A stretch of DNA of 64,000 bases, from contig NW_021629689.1 of assembly GCF_900700375.1 (NCBI RefSeq), forward strand, positions 1 to 64,000, in the 5' to 3' direction. Below the pieces are notes generated by a model. The model ran no database searches and was not told where the DNA came from. It was given only the letters and a program-made list of their open reading frames with translations. This stretch comes from Denticeps clupeoides (Eukaryota > Chordata > Actinopteri > Clupeiformes > Denticipitidae). How positions within the stretch are numbered: the stretch's first letter is position 1; each line of letters begins with the position of its first letter. Position numbers and translations under genes: made by a program. Positions 1-13,309 of this stretch are shown here, piece by piece.

Positions 1-3000
1 AAAAAAACTAACAAAGCGATGCAAAAAAACTTCATTTAAAAAAGTTTTCAACAGTTAAAGCTTACAGCACCTGGAATTCCCAGGAGGTCTCCCATCCAAG
101 TACTAACCAGGCCCAAGCCTTCTTAGCTTCCAAGATCAGACGAGACCGGGCATTCTTGGGCAGGTATGGCCGTAAGCAATCTCTGCTTGAAAATCTTGGC
201 CTTTAAACTACCTAGGCTTGAAAACATATCACAGAGTAAAAATACCTCTTAACTTACTTAAAAAAAAATAACAAAGCGATGCAAAAAAACTTCATTTTAA
301 AAAGTTTTTCAACAGTTAAAGCTTACTGCACCTGGTATTTCCAGGAGGTCTCCCATCCAAGTACTAACCAGGCCCAAGCCTTCTTAGCTTCCGAGATCAG
401 ACGAGACAAATGCCGTAAATGAGACCGGGCGTTCTTGGGTTGGTATGGCCGTAAGCAATCTCTGCTTGAAAATCTTGGACTTTAAACAACCTAGGCTTGA
501 AAACATATCCCAGAGTGAAAATACCTCTTAACTTACTTTAGAAAAAAACTAAGAAAGCGATGCAAAAATACTTAATTTTAAAAAGTTTTTCAACAGTTAA
601 GCTTACAGCACCTGGTATTCCCAGGAGGTCTCCCATCCAAGTAGTAACCAGGCCCAAGCCTTCTTAGCTTCCAAGATCAGATAAGACCTGGCGTTCTTGG
701 GCTGGTATTGCCGTAAGCAATCACTGCTTGAAAATCTTGGACTTTAAAAAACCTAGGCTTGAAAACATATCACAGAATGAAAATACCTCTTAACTTACTT
801 TAGAAAAAAACTCACAAAGCGATGCAAAAAAACTTCATTTTAAAATGTTTTTCAACAGTTAAAGCTTACAGCACCTGGCATTCCCAGGAGGTCTCCCATC
901 CAAGTAGTAACCAGGCCCAAGCCTTCTTAGCTTCCAAGATCAGACGATACCGGGAGTTCTTGGGCTGGTACGGCCGTAAGCAATCTCTGCTTGAAAATCT
1001 TGGACTTTCAACAACCTAGACTTGAAAACATATCACAGAGTGAAAATACCTCTTAACTTACTTTAGAAAAAAACTAACAAAGCGATGCAAAAAAAAATAA
1101 TTGTAAAAAGTTTTTATACAGTTAAAGCTTACAGCACCTGGTATTCCCAGGAGGTCTGCCATCCAAGTACCAACCAGGCCCAAGCCTTCTTAGCTTCCAA
1201 GATCAGACAAGACCAGGCGTTCTTGGGCTGGTATGGCCGTAAGCAATCTCTGCTTGAAAATCTTGGCCTTTAAACTACCTAGGCTTGAAAACATATAACA
1301 GAGTGAAAATACCTCTTAACTTACTTTAAAAAAAAATAACAAAGCGATGCAAAAAAACTTCATTTTAAAAAGTTTTTCAACAGTTAAAGCTTACAGCACC
1401 TGGTATTTCCAGGAGGTCTCCCATCCAAGTACTAACCAGGCCCAAGCCTTCTTAGCTTACGAGATCAGACGAGACCGGGCGTTCTTGGGCTGGTATGGCC
1501 GTAAGCAATTTCTGCTTGAAAATCTTGGACTTTAAACAACCTAGGCTTGAAAACATATCCCAGAGTGAAAATACCTCTTAACTTACTTTAGAAAAAAACT
1601 AAGAAAGCGATGCAAAAAAACTTAATTTTAAAAAGTTTTTCAACAGTTAAAGCTTACAGCACCTGGCATTCCCAGGAGGTCTCCCATCCAAGTTCTAACC
1701 AGGCCCAAGCCTTCTTAGCTTCCAAGATCAGACGATACCGGGAGTTCTTGGGCTGGTACGGCCGTAAGCAATCTCTGCTTGAAAATCTTGGACTTTAAAC
1801 AACCTAGACTTGAAAACATATCACAGAGTGAAAATACCTCTTAACTTACTTTAGAAAAAAACTAACAAAGCGATGCAAAAAAAATTAATTGTAAAAAGTT
1901 TTCATACAGTTAAAGCTTACAGCACCTGGTATTCCCAGTAGGTCTCCCATCCAAGTACTAACCAGGCCCAAGCCTTCTTAGCTTCCGAGATCAGACGAGA
2001 GCAGGCGTTCTTGGGCTGGTATGGCCATAAGCAATATCTGTTTGGAAATCTTGGACTTTAAACAACCTAGGCTTGAAAACATATCACGGAGTGAAATTAC
2101 CTCTTAACTTACTTTAGAAAAAAACTAACAAAGCGATGCAAAAAAACTTCATTTTAAAAAAAGTTTTTCAACAGTTAAAGCTTACAGCACCTGGCATTCC
2201 CAGGAGGTCTCCCATCCAAGTACTAACCAGGCCCAAGCCTTCTTAGCTTCCGAGATGAGACGAGACCGGGTGTTCTTGGGATGGTATGGCCGTAAGCAAT
2301 CTCTGCTTGAAAATCTTGGACTTTAAACAACCTAGGCTTGAAAACATATTACAGAGTGAAAATACCTCTTAACGTACTTTAGAAAAAAACTAACAAAGCG
2401 ATGCAAAAAACTTAATTTTAAAAAGTTTTTCAACAGTTAAAGCTTACAGCACCTGGTATTCCCAGGAGGTCTCCCATCCAAATACTAACCAGGCCCAAGC
2501 CTTCTTAGCTTCCGAGATCAGACAAGACCGGGCGTTCTTGGGCTGGTATGGCCGTAAGCAATCTCTGCTTGAAAATCTTGGCCTTTAAAGTACCTAGGCT
2601 TGAAAACTAATCACAGAGTGAAAATACCTCTTAATTAACTTTAGGAAAAAACTAACAAAGCGATGCAAAAAAACTTCATTTTAAAAAGTTTTTCAACAGT
2701 TAAAGCTTACAGCACCTGGCATTCCCAGGAGGTCTCCCATCCAAGTACTAAACAGGCCCAAGCCTTCTTAGCTTCCGAGATCAGACGAGACCAGGCGTTC
2801 TTGGGCTGGTATGGCCATAAGCAATCTCTGCTTGAAAATCTTGGACTTTAAACAACCTAGGCTTGAAAACATATCCCAGAGTTAAAATACCTCTTGACTT
2901 ACTTTAGAAAAATACTAACAAAGCGATGCAAAAAAAATTCATTTTAAAAAGTTTTTCAACAATTAAAGCTTACAGCACCTGGTATTCCCAGGAGGTCTCC

Positions 3001-6000
3001 CATCCAAGTACTAACCAGGCCCAAGCCTTCTTAGCTTCCGAGATCAGACGAGACCGGGCATTCCTGGGCTGGTATGGCCGTAAGCAATCTCTGCTTGAAA
3101 ATCTTGGACTTTAAACAACCTAGGCTTGAAAACATATCACGGAGTGAAATTACCTCTTAACTTACTTTAGAAAAAAACTAACAAAGTGATGCAAAAAAAC
3201 TTCATTTTAAAAAGTTTTTCAACAGTTAAAGCTTACAGCACCTGGTATTCCAAGGAGGTCTCCCATCCTAGTACTAACCAGGCCCAAGCCTTTTTAGCTT
3301 CCGAGATCAGACGAGACCTGGCGTTCTTAGGCTGGTATGGCCGTAAGCAATCTCTGCTTGAAAATCTTGGACTTTAAACAACCTAGGCTTGAAAACATAT
3401 CCCAGAGTGAAAATACCTCTTGACTTACTTTAGAAAAATTACAGTTAAAGCTTACAGCACCTGGTATTCCGAGGAGGTCTCCCATCCAAGTACTAACCAG
3501 GCCCAAGCCTTCTTAGCTTCCGAGATCAGACGAGAGCAGGCGTTCTTTGGCTGGTATGGCCATAAGCAATATCTGTTTGGAAATCTTGGACTTTAAACAA
3601 CCTAGGCTTGAAAACATATCACTGAGTGAAAATACCTCTTGACTTACTTTAGAAAAAAACTAACAAAGCGATGCAAAAAAACTTCATTTTAAAAAAAGTT
3701 TTTCAACAGTTACAGCTTACAGCACCTGGTATTCCCAGGAGGTCTCCCATCCAAGTACTAACCAGGCCCAAGCCTTCTTAGCTTCCGAGATCATACGAGA
3801 CCGGGCGTTCCTGGGCTGGTATGGCCGTAAGCAATCTCTGCTTGAAAATCTTGGACTTTAAACAACCTAGGCTTGAAAACATATCACAGAGTGAAAATAC
3901 CTCTTAACGTACTTTAGAAAAAAACTAACAAAGCGATGCAAAAAACTTCATTTTAAAAAGTTTTTCAACAGTTAAAGCTTACAGCACCTGGTATTCCCAG
4001 GAGGACTCCCATCCAAGTACTAACCAAGCTCAAGCCTTCTTAGCTTCCGAGGTCAGACGAGACCGGGCGTTCTTGGGCTGGTATGGCCGTAAGCAATCTC
4101 TGCTTGAAAATCTTGGACTTTAAACAACCTAGGCTTGAAAACATATCACAGAGTGAAAATACCTCTTAACTTACTTTAGAATAAAACTAACAAAGCGATG
4201 CAAAAAAACTTCATTTTAAAAAGTTTTTCAACAGTTAAAGCTTACAGCACCTGGTTTTCCCAGGAGGTCTCCCATCCAAGTACTAATCAGGCCCAAGCCT
4301 TCTTAGCTTCCGAGATCAGACGAGACCGGGCGTTCTTGGGCTGGTATGGCCGTAAGAAATGTCTGCTTGAAAATCTTGGACTTTAAAAAACCTAGGCTTG
4401 AAAACATATCACAGAGTGAAAATACCTCTTAACTTACTTTAGAAAAAAACTAACAAAGCGATGCAAAAAAACTTCATTTTAAAAAGTTTTTCAACAGTTA
4501 AAGCTTACAGCACCTGGTTTTCCCAGGAGGTCTCCCATCCAAGTACTAATCAGGCCCAAGCCTTCTTAGCTTCCGAGATCAGACGAGACCGGGCGTTCTT
4601 GGGCTGGTATGGCCGTAAGAAATGTCTGCTTGAAAATCTTGGACTTTAAACAACCTAGGCTTGAAAACATATCCCAGAGTGAAAATACCTCTTAACTTAC
4701 TTAAGAAAAAAACTAACAAAACGATGCAAAAAAACTTCATTTTAAAAAGTTTTTCAACAGTTAAAGCTTACAGCACCTGGTATTCCCAGGAGGTCTCCCA
4801 TCCAAGTAGTAACCAGGCCCAAGCCTTCTTAGCTTCCAAGATCAGACGATACCGGGAGTTCTTGGGCTGGTACGGCCGTAAGCAATCTCTGCTTGAAAAT
4901 CTTGGACTTTCAACAACCTAGACTTGAAAACATATCACAGAGTGAAAATACCTCTTAACTTACTTTAGAAAAAAACTAACAAAGCGATGCAAAAAAAAAT
5001 AATTGTAAAAAGTTTTTATACAGTTAAAGCTTACAGCACCTGGTATTCCCAGGAGGTCTGCCATCCAAGTACCAACCAGGCCCAAGCCTTCTTAGCTTCC
5101 AAGATCAGACAAGACCAGGCGTTCTTGGGCTGGTATGGCCGTAAGCAATCTCTGCTTGAAAATCTTGGCCTTTAAACTACCTAGGCTTGAAAACATATAA
5201 CAGAGTGAAAATACCTCTTAACTTACTTTAAAAAAAATAATAAAGCGATGCAAAAAAACTTCATTTTAAAAAGTTTTTCAACAGTTAAAGCTTACAGCAC
5301 CTGGTATTTCCAGGAGGTCTCCCATCCAAGTACTAACCAGGCCCAAGCCTTCTTAGCTTACGAGATCAGACGAGACCGGGCGTTCTTGGGCTGGTATGGC
5401 CGTAAGCAATTTCTGCTTGAAAATCTTGGACTTTAAACAACCTAGGCTTAAAAACATATCCCAGAGTGAAAATACCTCTTAACTTACTTTAGAAAAAAAC
5501 TAAGAAAGCGATGCAAAAAAACTTAATTTTAAAAAGTTTTTCAACAGTTAAAGCTTACAGCACCTGGCATTCCCAGGAGGTCTCCCATCCAAGTTCTAAC
5601 CAGGCCCAAGCCTTCTTAGCTTCCAAGATCAGACGATACCGGGAGTTCTTGGGCTGGTACGGCCGTAAGCAATCTCTGCTTGAAAATCTTGGACTTTAAA
5701 CAACCTAGACTTGAAAACATATCACAGAGTGAAAATACCTCTTAACTTACTTTAGAAAAAAACTAACAAAGCGATGCAAAAAAAATTCATTGTAAAAAGT
5801 TTTTATACAGTTAAAGCTTACAGCACCTGGTATTCCCAGTAGGTCTCCCATCCAAGTACTAACCAGGCCCAAGCCTTCTTAGCTTCCGAGATCAGACGAG
5901 AGCAGGCGTTCTTGGGCTGGTATGGCCATAAGCAATATCTGTTTGGAAATCTTGGACTTTAAACAACCTAGGCTTGAAAACATATCACGGAGTGAAATTA

Positions 6001-8219
6001 CCTCTTAACTTACTTTAGAAAAAAACTAACAAAGCGATGCAAAAAAAAATCATTTTAAAAAAAGTTTTTCAACAGTTAAAGCTTACAGCACCTGGCATTC
6101 CCAGGAGGTCTCCCATCCAAGTACTAAACAGGCCCAAGCCTTTTTAGCTTCCGAGATCAGACGAGACCAGGCGTTCTTGGGCTGTTATGGCCATAAGCAA
6201 TCTCTGCTTGAAAATCTTGGACTTTAAACAACCTAGGCTTGAAAACATATCCCAGAGTGAAAATACCTCTTGACTTACTTTAGAAAAATACTAACAAAGC
6301 GATGCAAAAAAAATTCATTTTAAAAAGTTTTTCAACAATTAAAGCTTACAGCACCTGGTATTCCCAGGAGGTCTCCCATCCAAGTACTAACCAGGCCCAA
6401 GCCTTCTTAGCTTCCGAGATCAGACGAGACCGGGCATTCCTGGGCTGGTATGGCCGTAAGCAATCTCTGCTTGAAAATCTTGGACTTTAAACAACCTAGG
6501 CTTGAAAACATATCACGGAGTGAAATTACCTCTTAACTTACTTTAGAAAAAAACTAACAAAGTGATGCAAAAAAACTTCATTTTAAAAAGTTTTTCAACA
6601 GTTAAAGCTTACAGCACCTGGTATTCCAAGGAGGTCTCCCATCCTAGTACTAACCAGGCCCAAGCCTTTTTAGCTTCCGAGATCAGACGAGACCTGGCGT
6701 TCTTAGGCTGGTATGGCCGTAAGCAATCTCTGCTTGAAAATCTTGGACTTTAAACAACCTAGGCTTGAAAACATATCCCAGAGTGAAAATACCTCTTGAC
6801 TTACTTTAGAAAAATTACAGTTAAAGCTTACAGCACCTGGTATTCCGAGGAGGTCTCCCATCCAAGTACTAACCAGGCCCAAGCCTTCTTAGCTTCCGAG
6901 ATCAGACGAGAGCAGGCGTTCTTTGGCTGGTATGGCCATAAGCAATATCTGTTTGGAAATCTTGGACTTTAAACAACCTAGGCTTGAAAACATATCACTG
7001 AGTGAAAATACCTCTTGACTTACTTTAGAAAAAAACTAACAAAGCGATGCAAAAAAAAATCATTTTAAAAAAAGTTTTTCAACAGTTAAAGCCTACAGCA
7101 CCTGGCATTCCCAGGAGGTCTCCCATCCAAGTACTAACCAGGCCCAAGCCTTCTTAGCTTCCGAGATGAGACGAGACCGGGTGTTCTTGGGCTGGTATGG
7201 CCGTAAGCAATCTCTGCTTGAAAATCTTGGACTTTAAACAACCTAGGCTTGAAAACATATCACAGAGTGAAAATACCTCTTAACGTACTTTAGAAAAAAA
7301 CTAACAAAGCGATGCAAAAAACTTCATTTTAAAAAGTTTTTCAACAGTTAAAGCTTACAGCACCTGGTATTCCCAGGAGGACTCCCATCCAAGTACTAAC
7401 CAAGCTCAAGCCTTCTTAGCTTCCGAGGTCAGACGAGACCGGGCGTTCTTGGGCTGGTATGGCCGTAAGCAATCTCTGCTTGAAAATCTTGGACTTTAAA
7501 CAACCTAGGCTTGAAAACATATCACAGAGTGAAAATACCTCTTAACTTACTTTAGAATAAAACTAACAAAGCGATGCAAAAAAACTTCATTTTAAAAAGT
7601 TTTTCAACAGTTAAAGCTTACAGCACCTGGTATTCGAAGGAGGTCTCCCATCCAAGTACTAATCAGGCCCAAGCCTTCTTAGCTTCCGAGATCAGACGAG
7701 ACCGGGCGTTCTTGGGCTGGTATGGCCGTAAGAAATGTCTGCTTGAAAATCTTGGACTTTAAACAACCTAGGCTTGAAAACATATCACAGAGTGAAAATA
7801 CCTCTTAACTTACTTTAGAAAAAAACTAACAAAGCGATGCAAAAAAACTTCATTTTAAAAAGTTTTTCAACAGTTAAAGCTTACAGCACCTGGTATTCCC
7901 AGGAGGTCTCCCATCCAAGTACTAACCAGGCCCAAGCCTTCTTAGCTTCCGAGATCAGACGAGACCAGGCGTTCTTGGGCTGGTATGGCCGTAAGCTAGC
8001 TCTGCTTGAAAATCTTGGACTTTAAACAACCTAGGCTTGAAAACATATCCCAGAGTGAAAATACCTCTTAACTTACTTAAGAAAAAAACTAACAAAACGA
8101 TGCAAAAAACTTCATTTTAAAAAGTTTTTCAACAGTTAAAGCTTACAGCACCTGGTATTCCCAGGAGGTCTCCCATCCAAGTACTAACCAGATCAGACGA
8201 GACCGGGCGTTCTTGGGCT
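1..8219 (-). rRNA. 5S rRNA gene array, segment 1 (31 near-complete genes, diverged)
   Basis: Tandem 5S genes, all transcribed on the minus strand, with a period near 263 bp. Lowest coordinate of each gene (118 nt unless noted): 60, 321 (136 nt), 601, 864, 1127, 1389, 1652, 1915, 2180, 2442, 2705, 2968, 3231, 3450, 3715, 3977, 4240, 4503, 4766, 5029, 5290, 5553, 5816, 6081, 6344, 6607, 6826, 7091, 7353, 7616, 7879. Each reads GCTTACGGCCATACC at its 5' end (high coordinate) and GGTGCTGTAAGC at its 3' end. Many copies carry private substitutions inside the gene, so a good part of this segment is probably pseudogenic. Groups of mutations recur in the same order, for example genes 864-1915 against 4766-5816, which shows multi-unit duplications. 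Boundaries were placed by eye from the terminal hexamers and may be off by a base or two in variant copies. Confidence 0.95.
321..456 (-). pseudogene. 5S gene with an 18-nt internal insertion
   Basis: The copy is 136 nt instead of 118. The extra bases lie in the 5' third of the gene (about 407-424) and look partly copied from adjacent 5S sequence, because GAGAC occurs on both sides. The insertion falls in helix III/loop B and would disrupt folding. Confidence 0.75.
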
Positions 8220-8221
8220 GG
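8141..8221 (-). pseudogene. 5S fragment cut by ERV copy 1
   Basis: Only the 3' part of the gene remains left of the retrovirus. It also carries a 24-nt internal deletion (between 8191 and 8192) that removes box A and part of the neighbouring region. The last two bases, GG, are shared with the LTR, so the exact boundary is ambiguous by 2 bp. Confidence 0.85.
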
Positions 8222-8717
8222 TTTATCTGTCAGCATAACATTTACTAAACAAAGAGAAGAAAGACACAAAGCATTTGAGTCCGTTTTACTTGCAAGGAGA
8301 GCGAATGGAAGTCACGCCTTACAACAGGCTTCCAAAAGCTCTGGCGTCCTTCATCGCATCTCCTTCTTTTATTTGGTAGGTTCATTAGGGTTCACATAAA
8401 ATCACACCATATTAGTTAATAATTGTGTATTACACGTAGTCTTATGAATTGATCTTTGGTCGAGTCATGGTGACATGGTGACATGTTCATCTTCGTCTGT
8501 AGATTCTTCAGGTGATTGGACTCTGGTTCATCATGGTCTGCTTGTTGTTGGTCCTCAGGTCGCGGTCATGCAGTCCTGCAAACTTAAAACCTTTGCTTTG
8601 AGGTTTGTTAATGATTAAGAGTTGTCAGTAATATTCCAAGGATTAATACATATTCGTGCTTAAAGGATATGAATAAAAGAAGTAATTACATGATAACATA
8701 TATACATTTTTCCAACA
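8220..8717 (-). repeat. ERV copy 1, 3' LTR
   Basis: The LTR is 498 bp and aligns without gaps to the 5' LTR, except that the five terminal bases at the host junction are absent. Its inner end is the conserved TGTTGG (minus strand), adjoining the polypurine tract. AATAAA on the minus strand (8368-8373) is a probable polyadenylation signal. Confidence 0.92.
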
Positions 8718-8727
8718 TTTCCCTCCT
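8718..8727 (-). other. ERV copy 1 polypurine tract
   Basis: AGGAGGGAAA on the minus strand directly abuts the 3' LTR. This is the expected primer site for plus-strand synthesis. Confidence 0.8.
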
Positions 8728-8832
8728 GTTTATCATGTTATTTACTCTTTTGTTAGCTTCCCTAATAATCTCTTCCTTTAGGATTTTCAACTATTAGTTC
8801 ATACAATGAGAAATACATTTACACACAAAAGG

Positions 8833-10257
8833 TCAGTCGTCTTTTTCTTGTAGAGGACTCTCTTGAAAAAGTTGAGTTAGCTTGAAGTCACTAAAATCAT
8901 AGCTCCCGTAAAATTCTTCATTTTCCAAAAGTGGGTACGCCTGTGTAGGCTCAACATCCCTTGGTGATAAGGCGGTAGTGATGAGACGGTTCACAAGACT
9001 GCGTAGACAGGGAATACAACAACATCCACACAATGTCAAAATTGCTGCAAATACAGCCATTGAAACTAAAACAGATTGAACTAGAGCTCTGTATTTCCCA
9101 AATACTTTCATCCAGGAATCCCACATGGTCGTTTCCACTCCCGAATGCTCCTTCATCTTCCGGTTGAGGGTGCGTAGGCCGTCAATGGCCATTGTCAGAC
9201 TGCCTCCTGCAGCTGTGTTGTTTGGTATGAAAGAACAACATTGCTCTCCAAACATGCCACAAACCCCATTTTTTTTTTCCGCTAGGAGCATATCAAGTGC
9301 AATCCTGTTCTGAAAAGTCATGAGGCAGGTAGTAGATAATTGCTCATGCACGGCCTCAAAACCGTCTTGTGTCCAATTACCTAATTTCTGTACATTGTAA
9401 TGGATGTAATTGATTCTGTCCACATTCTTGTTAATCGTACACCACCAACACAAGGCTGATTCAAATCCTGCTGCTACTTGATTTGCCAACTTATATTCAT
9501 CAGGAACCCCCCTGGGAACCCCAATTGCGTCTATGTACGTTGGGTCAGTTAACTTCTCCCAGGGTGCAAGAGATCGCTTTGTTCTGTGCCAATCTGCAGG
9601 TACCAAGCTATCCAATTTCGTTAAAAGGTCACTTATAGTGGTTGGAAATATTGAGACAGGTAGTAAAAGGGTTACTAATGCACACAGTCCTTTGGTGTCT
9701 GAGGGCAATCGATCGTATAACTTATTTTCCCCACACCACCACCATATGTCGCTTCGAGATTGTGGGGTAAAGATAGGCCCAACAGGTATTATTGTAAGAC
9801 ACCAATCTCTTGGTGTCCCTTATGGTTAAGGACAGTAATTGGTATTGTGGCCACCGAAACAGTATTAGCTCTTACACACACTGTTGGTATAGTACGAAGG
9901 TGTAATGCTTCTATCCCGTTGCCAGTATCATTGCATCGGTCGGAGTCAAATATGTGTCTGGACGTTCCTTTTGGTGCAGCTCTCGCCCTCCTGGGTATAG
10001 CCCCCTGTTGTTTCTCTATACCTTTTTTCTTCGCCTTTTTTCCACATTACCACCCATACTGTTGCTATGAACATTACACAAAGTATTATCAAGCCCGTTC
10101 TTTGACATGGTTTATAGCCCTTATAATTCATTTCTGCCAACCTTTTCCCCTTACTGCCTCTTCTAGGATTGGTGTCTGTAAAGTGTTCTTCACTGACTTT
10201 CGGGTCTACCCAGATTCTATACGTCTGAGTCCACCCTATTATCAGACTTTTGCTCAC
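8833..10257 (-). CDS. env: ERV copy 1 env region
   Basis: The leader half contains a hydrophobic segment ([18 protein letters not shown]). A furin-type RTKR lies near 9574, followed by [12 protein letters not shown], typical of transmembrane subunits in many fish ERVs. Next come the immunosuppressive-like stretch, CX6CC (C-GMFGEQ-CC, about 9235-9261), a membrane anchor with a cysteine cluster, and a tyrosine-containing cytoplasmic tail. The CX6CC motif marks a gammaretrovirus-type Env. The surface portion between leader and furin site is under about 230 residues, short for this class. It is a fossil region and the exact gene limits are uncertain. Confidence 0.85.
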
Positions 10258-13255
10258 CTTTCCCGTCGGCAGGGTTTGCAGAAATGACCTTTTTACAATG
10301 TGACTGATGTATCCAAGTACCCCTCTCTGTTATTTTAACAGCCGTCGGTGTCGTCAGGATCACTTGGTAGGGCCCTTCCCACTTCGGTGAGTGCCAATGC
10401 TTCCGTTTTATGCCATCAGGTTTGTCATCAGGAGTACTTTGTTTCTGTGTTTCTAACATTTTTCTCATGTAGTCCGCTAGTGTCATGTCTTCCTCTGTTT
10501 CCCATTGGTTTTGAAAGTAAGGTAATCTATATGGTCTTCCAAACAGGGTTTCATAAGGGGTTAAACCAGTTGTGCTAGTAATATTGATGTATAGTTTTAC
10601 TAACTCTAAACATTGTGTCCATGGTCGATGTGTTTCTTCCATACACTTTTTTAGTCTATTTTTTATAGTTCCATTCATTCGTTCCACTAATCCTGCACTC
10701 TGTGGATGATAACTACAGTGATTTTTCAAATTAATGTGAAACATTTTTCCTATATTAGTCACCATCTGATTTACAAAATGAGTCCCGTTATCGCTGTATA
10801 TTTTTTCAGGTATTCCATAGCGTGGAATAATATCTTTACATAAGGCTTTTGCTACTGTCAATGCATCTGGATGTTTGGTTGGAAATAGTTCTATCCATTT
10901 AGAGAATGCATCTATAATGACTAAACAGTATTCCTTTCCTTCACTTTTACTGAGTTGGATAAAATCCATGTGTATTGTTTGGAATGGGTATTGTGGTTTC
11001 GGAAACTGCCCACGTTTTGGTCTTAAATTACCTTGCGCGTTATGTTTTGCACATATCAAACATGCTCTACAAAAGTTTTTTGAATATAGGTTAAACCCAT
11101 ATGTGGTGAAATTTTTTTGTACCAGTCCTACCATCCCTCCTGTTGAGACATGTGATTGCCCATGGCTCAATATTGCAGCCCATTTATACATATTCTTTGG
11201 TAGGATTGGTTTCCCCCGGGGTCACACATAAATTTTGTTTTGTTTTGTAGCCCCATGCTTTATCTATGTGTCTATCTCATGTGTTGTGCTTTGTTGTTGC
11301 ATGTCAATGAGAATGTCAGAAGTTATCAATTGGTCTTGGTCTGTAAACAAAACTTGTATACTTTGTTCAGCAGCTTGTTTCGCTATGCGGTCAGCGAAGG
11401 CATTACCGAGTGAAATTGTGTCTTTGGAATTTGTGTGTGCTGCACATTTACATACAGCTAATGTAGCAGGTAGATGGACAGCTTTTAACAATTCTTTTAG
11501 TAATTGAGCGTGAGTCACTGGTTTCCCAGTAGATGTGACCATTCCTCGGTTATGCCAATACTGAGCAAATGTGTGAACTGTAGCAAATGCATATTGACTG
11601 TCAGTATAAATGGTGACATCTTTCCCTTTCATTAATTTACATGCCTCAGTCAGAGCGACAATCTCGGCAGCTTGTGCTGAAAAAGTTGATGGCAAGTGTC
11701 CAGCTTTAAGTACGGTGTCTATTGTTACTACAGCATAACCCGTTAGTGTTTTACCCAAATCATTTTTCCTTGAAGAGCCATCAACGAACACTACCTCTCC
11801 CTGAGACAAAGGTTGGTCGCTTAAATCTAACCTAGATTTAGCTGTGTGTTCTGCTAGTGCTTGGCAGTCGTGTTGCTCTCCATCATCAGGTAAGGGTAGC
11901 AATGTGGCTGGGTTCAATGTGGTGCATCGTTCGATGGTGAGGTGTGGCTGTGACAGCAGCGTGGCCATGCAGGAGAGGTGCCTTGCAGGTGATAAAAAGA
12001 TCATGTTAGTTTGCAGTAGTAAAGCCGCTACTGCGTGTGGGACCTTAAGGGTCAATGGGTGGAATAGAACTATTCCGGCACTCACTTCTACTGCCATTGA
12101 CGCTGCTATCACCGCTCTCACACAATGTGGTAATGCGCAAGCTACATTATCTAATTTGGAAGAAAAATAAGCTATTGGTCTCAATTTATCTCCATGTTGT
12201 TGACTTAAAACAGAAGTCATGTACTTGTCTTTGCAGTCCACCATCTGTATAAACGGTTTACTATAATTTGGCAAGGCTAAAGCTAAACTGGAGGTCAGTG
12301 CTTGTTTAATATCACAAAAAGCTTTCTCTGCATCTGACGTCCAGTTCAGTGGTGATGTCATTTTTAGGTCTTCAGAGTAAATTAAAGCTGTGAGTGGGGA
12401 AGTAATTTCCGCGTAGTTTGGAACCCAACTTCTACAATAATTGGTCAAGCCTAAGAATGACATCATTTGTTTCTTAGTAATTGGTTTTGGCGCCTGTAGG
12501 CCTGCTGTTTTCCGTTCTTCTAGAATAGTTCTGCCACCTGCACTAAGGTGGTGGCCTAGATATTTGACCTGTGGTTTCCATAATTGTAGTTTGTTTTTAC
12601 TGACTTTGTGCCCCTCCTGAGCTAGGTGTTTAAAAAGGGCCACAGTGTCTTCTTTGCATATTTCTAGACTCGGAGAAGCCACTAATATATCGTCAACATA
12701 GAGTAGTATTTGACTTCCCCCAGGTGGTTGAAATTTGGACATGCTAGCATGCATGGCTTGTGAATATATAGTAGGGCTTTCGCAGTAGCCCTGGGGAAGT
12801 CTAGTATAGGTGTATCGTTTCCCCCTGAATGTGAAAGCAAACCAAAATTGGCTGTCTTTGTCAATGGGAATGGAGAAAAAGGCATTACTAATGTCAACCA
12901 CAGTAAATATTTGTGCATCTGATCTTAAAGAATTCAGCAATGTGTGTGGGTCAGGAACACATGGAGCCCGTTGTGTTACTGCAGCATTTACTGCCTGCAG
13001 ATCCTGTACCATCCTCCATCCCGTTGAAGGAGCTTGCTTTTTCACTGGGAATATTGGTGTGTTGCAGGGGGAATCGTCACATTCTATAATAACCCCTGCT
13101 CGTTGTAAATCATGTATTACTGGTGTTATGCCTTCTAGTGCATCAGGTTTAAGTGGATATGGTCGTATGCAGGGTCGATATTCTGTTTTGGGTCTGATTT
13201 GTACTGGCAATATTCCTTTTATCAGTCCAACATCAGACGGTCCTTGTGACCACAA
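10217..13255 (-). CDS. pol: ERV copy 1 pol region (RT, RNase H, integrase)
   Basis: Reverse transcriptase lies at the high-coordinate end with LPQGY and YVDDI motifs (about 12650-12800). The MLV-type connection domain follows with [10 protein letters not shown]. RNase H has VFVDGSS and the TDSQYA motif. Integrase follows at about 10217-11191, with the zinc-binding domain partly visible as CLICAKH and the core residues of the DDE family ([22 protein letters not shown]). Domain order and sequence match class I retroviruses. It is a fossil region and is broken. Confidence 0.93.
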
Positions 13256-13309
13256 TGATTGAGGTACTTGAGCTAGTTGTGATTCATCTTCTTCAGTTAG
13301 TAGAAGATG

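Noticed and set aside
1-8219. 5S-derived SINE cluster
   Set aside because: Units are full 5S genes plus a constant spacer in tandem, without tails, target duplications or dispersed insertion.
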